Shown here: one piece after another, positions 5,628 to 6,879 of the stretch | Layout of the letters: each line of letters begins with the position of its first letter | Numbering within the stretch: the stretch's first letter is position 1 | Assembly: GCA_046263195.1 (NCBI GenBank) | Contig: JBHELG010000062.1 | Coordinates: 1-6,879, forward strand | Source of the DNA: JBHELG01 sp046263195 | GTDB lineage: Bacteria > Actinomycetota > Nitriliruptoria > Nitriliruptorales > JAHWKO01 | Direction of reading: 5' to 3' | Length of the DNA: 6,879 nt | Made by a program: the position numbers and the translations under genes | Notes under the pieces: model-generated | Database searches by the model: none | What the model was told of the DNA's origin: nothing | What the model saw: only the letters and a program-made list of their open reading frames with translations

Positions 5628-5929
5628 CGCTGCCCCAAGAGTTCGTCGTGGCGACGCAGTTCGTCGCGAAGCTCCTCCAGAGTGTGTCCGACCGCGTCGA
5701 TCTGCCACAAGGTGGCGGTGTTGGCTGCGAACCGGGTGGCGGTGTCCCACAGAACCTGTACGCCTCTGTCGATCTGATTGACGAAACGCAGGAGCAGGCT
5801 CAGAAGCAGAATAACCGCGACCAGTACGACGCCCCCGATCCCCAGTGCTATCTGCCAGGCGCTGATCTCCTCGGGAGCGAGCGCGAGAATGGGTATTAGC
5901 CCTGTCACCCCTGCTATCTTCGTGCCCAT
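5624..5929 (-). CDS. Small membrane protein with helical tail (cassette gene 2)
   Basis: A 101-residue protein with a moderately hydrophobic start (residues 5-18, IAGVTGLIPILALA), a strong membrane span at about 24-48 (WQIALGIGGVVLVAVILLLS) and a soluble helical tail ending ELRDELRRHDELLGQR, heavily charged and probably coiled-coil. The first hydrophobic stretch could be a second span or a cleaved signal, which the sequence does not settle. It overlaps the upstream gene by 16 bp and the downstream gene by 4 bp (ATGA), so it is translationally coupled on both sides. A GGAG lies five bases before the ATG. No family recognised. Confidence 0.82.
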   Translation of the reverse strand: MGTKIAGVTGLIPILALAPEEISAWQIALGIGGVVLVAVILLLSLLLRFVNQIDRGVQVLWDTATRFAANTATLWQIDAVGHTLEELRDELRRHDELLGQR

Positions 5930-6237
5930 CTGTGCTCCAATTCCTGTCGGGCGCTGCGAGCGTTATCGAGCATCTCCCGAGCCGCCTGGTTGGTATTTTG
6001 CAGTTCCCAGGCCGGCAGGGTGGACATCCGCGCGGCGTGGAGTGCACGCGTTCCTTCCCCCGCCTGTCGCGCAATGCGGGATGCGAGTATGAGGATTGTG
6101 GCGACGATGATGACCACGACGACGATCACGACGAAGAAGAGCGCGAGACCGACATACCACTGCGTCATGTGCGGCTCACCGAATTCGTGCTCCGCCAGGC
6201 GGATTGCCTCTATGGGCGCGGATAGGGGTAAGGACAC
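5914..6237 (-). CDS. Small single-span membrane protein (cassette gene 1, operon start)
   Basis: A 107-residue protein from a GTG start, with about 26 cytoplasmic-looking residues, one very hydrophobic span at about 27-52 (YVGLALFFVVIVVVVIIVAT) and a polar helical tail (ASRIARQAGEGTRALHAARM, then NTNQAAREMLDNARSARQEL). An internal ATG (6166-6168) would give an 84-residue form closer in size to its neighbours, with only a weak GGTGAG before it. The GTG has a near-perfect AGGAGGTGA ribosome site, so I prefer it. First of five overlapping or closely spaced minus-strand genes, divergent from the PsbP-like gene. Function unknown. Confidence 0.78.
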   Translation of the reverse strand: MSLPLSAPIEAIRLAEHEFGEPHMTQWYVGLALFFVVIVVVVIIVATILILASRIARQAGEGTRALHAARMSTLPAWELQNTNQAAREMLDNARSARQELEHRWARR

Positions 6238-6240
6238 GGC

Positions 6241-6249
6241 TCACCTCCT
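6241..6249 (-). promoter_or_regulatory. Near-perfect Shine-Dalgarno AGGAGGTGA, next to a short hairpin
   Basis: On the minus strand AGGAGGTGA, fully complementary to the usual 16S rRNA 3' end, lies three bases before the GTG at 6235-6237. This is the strongest ribosome site in the window. It supports the GTG over the ATG at 6166-6168 for the first cassette gene. A 5-bp inverted repeat TGCAG-TTG-CTGCA (6249-6261) abuts its upstream side and could affect access. Confidence 0.7.
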
Positions 6250-6331
6250 GCAGCAACTGCACCAGTTTTAGCCGCAAGCAGCCTGGTAGATGCGCTCACC
6301 ACACAAGTCTAAGCTGAACTCGCCAGGCCCG

Positions 6332-6365
6332 GAAGGACGACCGTGCGTACAGGCGGACGTCCTTC
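6332..6365. repeat. Inverted repeat in the divergent intergenic region
   Basis: Eight-base perfect arms GAAGGACG (6332-6339) and CGTCCTTC (6358-6365) are separated by 18 bp. It lies between the cassette operon (start 6237) and the PsbP-like gene (start 6404). It could be a regulator site or a leader hairpin. The wide spacing makes the second weaker. In this 166-bp region I see no convincing promoter hexamers on either strand. Confidence 0.35.
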
Positions 6366-6403
6366 TTGTCGGGCGTCGTCCGAATCGTGGAGCGGGAGCG
6401 GCT

Positions 6404-6879
6404 ATGAGGGTGCGCCGAAGGTGGTTGGTGATCGTAGTGAGCGTGGTGCTTGCGGTCGGCATCGTCGCGGCCGGGGCGATTGCCGGCCAGCGGCTCGTGG
6501 GACGGAAGCAGCCCAGCGCTGCGCCGGAGAGCACCCAGGATGCCAACAACCCCGCATCCCCGAACCCCGATGAGTTCGTCGAGTTCCGCAACGACGAGCG
6601 CGGTGTCGCCATCTCCCACCCCGCGCACTGGAGGCGCATCCCTCGCCCGGATGACCCCAACGTACTCCTCGTGGCGACCGGGGGCCCCCAGGAGTCCTTC
6701 CTTCTGCGGGCGATCCCACTCGGCGTCGCGATCCCACCCGAGAAGGTCCCCGAGATGAGGCAGCTCACCGACTCACTGGTGACCGGGGGGGCTGGCGTGC
6801 AGCTTCTGACCGAACCGCGACAGATCGAGTTGGCCGGCCTAGGCGGCTTCTACTACCTCTACACGTTCCCCGACCAGCA
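6404..6879 (+). CDS. Membrane-anchored extracytoplasmic protein, PsbP-like domain, partial at the C-terminus
   Basis: The frame is open from the ATG at 6404 to the right edge (158 codons), so the C-terminus is missing. An Arg-rich start (MRVRRRW) and a hydrophobic segment at residues about 8-28 form a signal anchor or signal peptide. There is no lipobox cysteine. A Pro/Ser/Asn-rich linker (36-56) leads to a domain beginning FVEFRNDERGVAISHPAHWRR at residue 59. The pattern 'F.n...gvaIs.P..W' and the later LAGLGGFYYLYTFPD (143-157) are typical of PsbP-like/DcrB-type domains, found in many actinobacterial secreted proteins of unknown role. A GGGAG lies about five bases before the ATG. It is divergent from the small-membrane-protein operon, and both may be controlled from the 166-bp gap. 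Assignment by pattern only. Confidence 0.72.
   Translation, partial: MRVRRRWLVIVVSVVLAVGIVAAGAIAGQRLVGRKQPSAAPESTQDANNPASPNPDEFVEFRNDERGVAISHPAHWRRIPRPDDPNVLLVATGGPQESFLLRAIPLGVAIPPEKVPEMRQLTDSLVTGGAGVQLLTEPRQIELAGLGGFYYLYTFPDQ

Noticed and set aside
5199..5777. Plus-strand open frame of 192 codons across the cassette
   Set aside because: It is a charged, His/Asp-rich translation typical of the reverse of hydrophobic codons. The minus strand gives membrane spans with strong ribosome sites.
5364..6074. Reading cassette gene 3 as one 236-residue protein from position 6074
   Set aside because: The first 149 residues are Arg/Ser/Gly-rich shadow of the two upstream cassette genes. The ATG at 5627 with its ATGA overlap gives a protein matching its neighbours.

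Overview
The window is GC-rich, gene-dense DNA with short gaps, several GTG or TTG starts and strong purine-rich Shine-Dalgarno sites, which fits a high-GC Actinomycetota. No rRNA, tRNA or housekeeping marker is present to narrow this further. I see no mobile element, CRISPR array or RNA gene.

Left half (1-2762): a minus-strand pair encodes a CooC-type nickel-handling ATPase and a dimeric alpha/beta-barrel (antibiotic-biosynthesis-monooxygenase-like) protein. The second gene follows in the same reading frame, just after the ATPase stop codon, and runs off the left edge. Divergent from these is a NifU-type Fe-S scaffold protein with an extra helical N-terminal domain. Convergent with the NifU gene is a HycI/HupD-family hydrogenase maturation endopeptidase. 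The gap between the ATPase and NifU genes holds a perfect 9-bp-arm palindrome on a candidate promoter and two near-identical 21-bp direct repeats. Nickel ATPase, Fe-S scaffold and maturation protease together suggest the accessory flank of a [NiFe] hydrogenase locus whose structural and hyp genes lie outside the window.

Middle (2789-4734): a TPR protein overlaps by 10 bp a protein with the full catalytic-plus-C-terminal-domain layout of a biotin-protein ligase but with its signature residues altered, so probably a pseudoenzyme or a repurposed ligase. A strong GC hairpin separates this pair from the next, convergent unit.

Right half (4801-6237, minus strand): a tight operon of five tiny (82-107 aa) single-span membrane proteins with helical tails, two of them clearly similar to each other. 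Divergent from it is the start of a membrane-anchored, PsbP-like extracytoplasmic protein that runs off the right edge.

The most unusual content is the altered biotin-ligase-like protein paired with a TPR protein inside a hydrogenase-maturation neighbourhood, and the five-gene mini-membrane-protein cassette next to it. Whether the cassette belongs to the hydrogenase system cannot be decided from this window.
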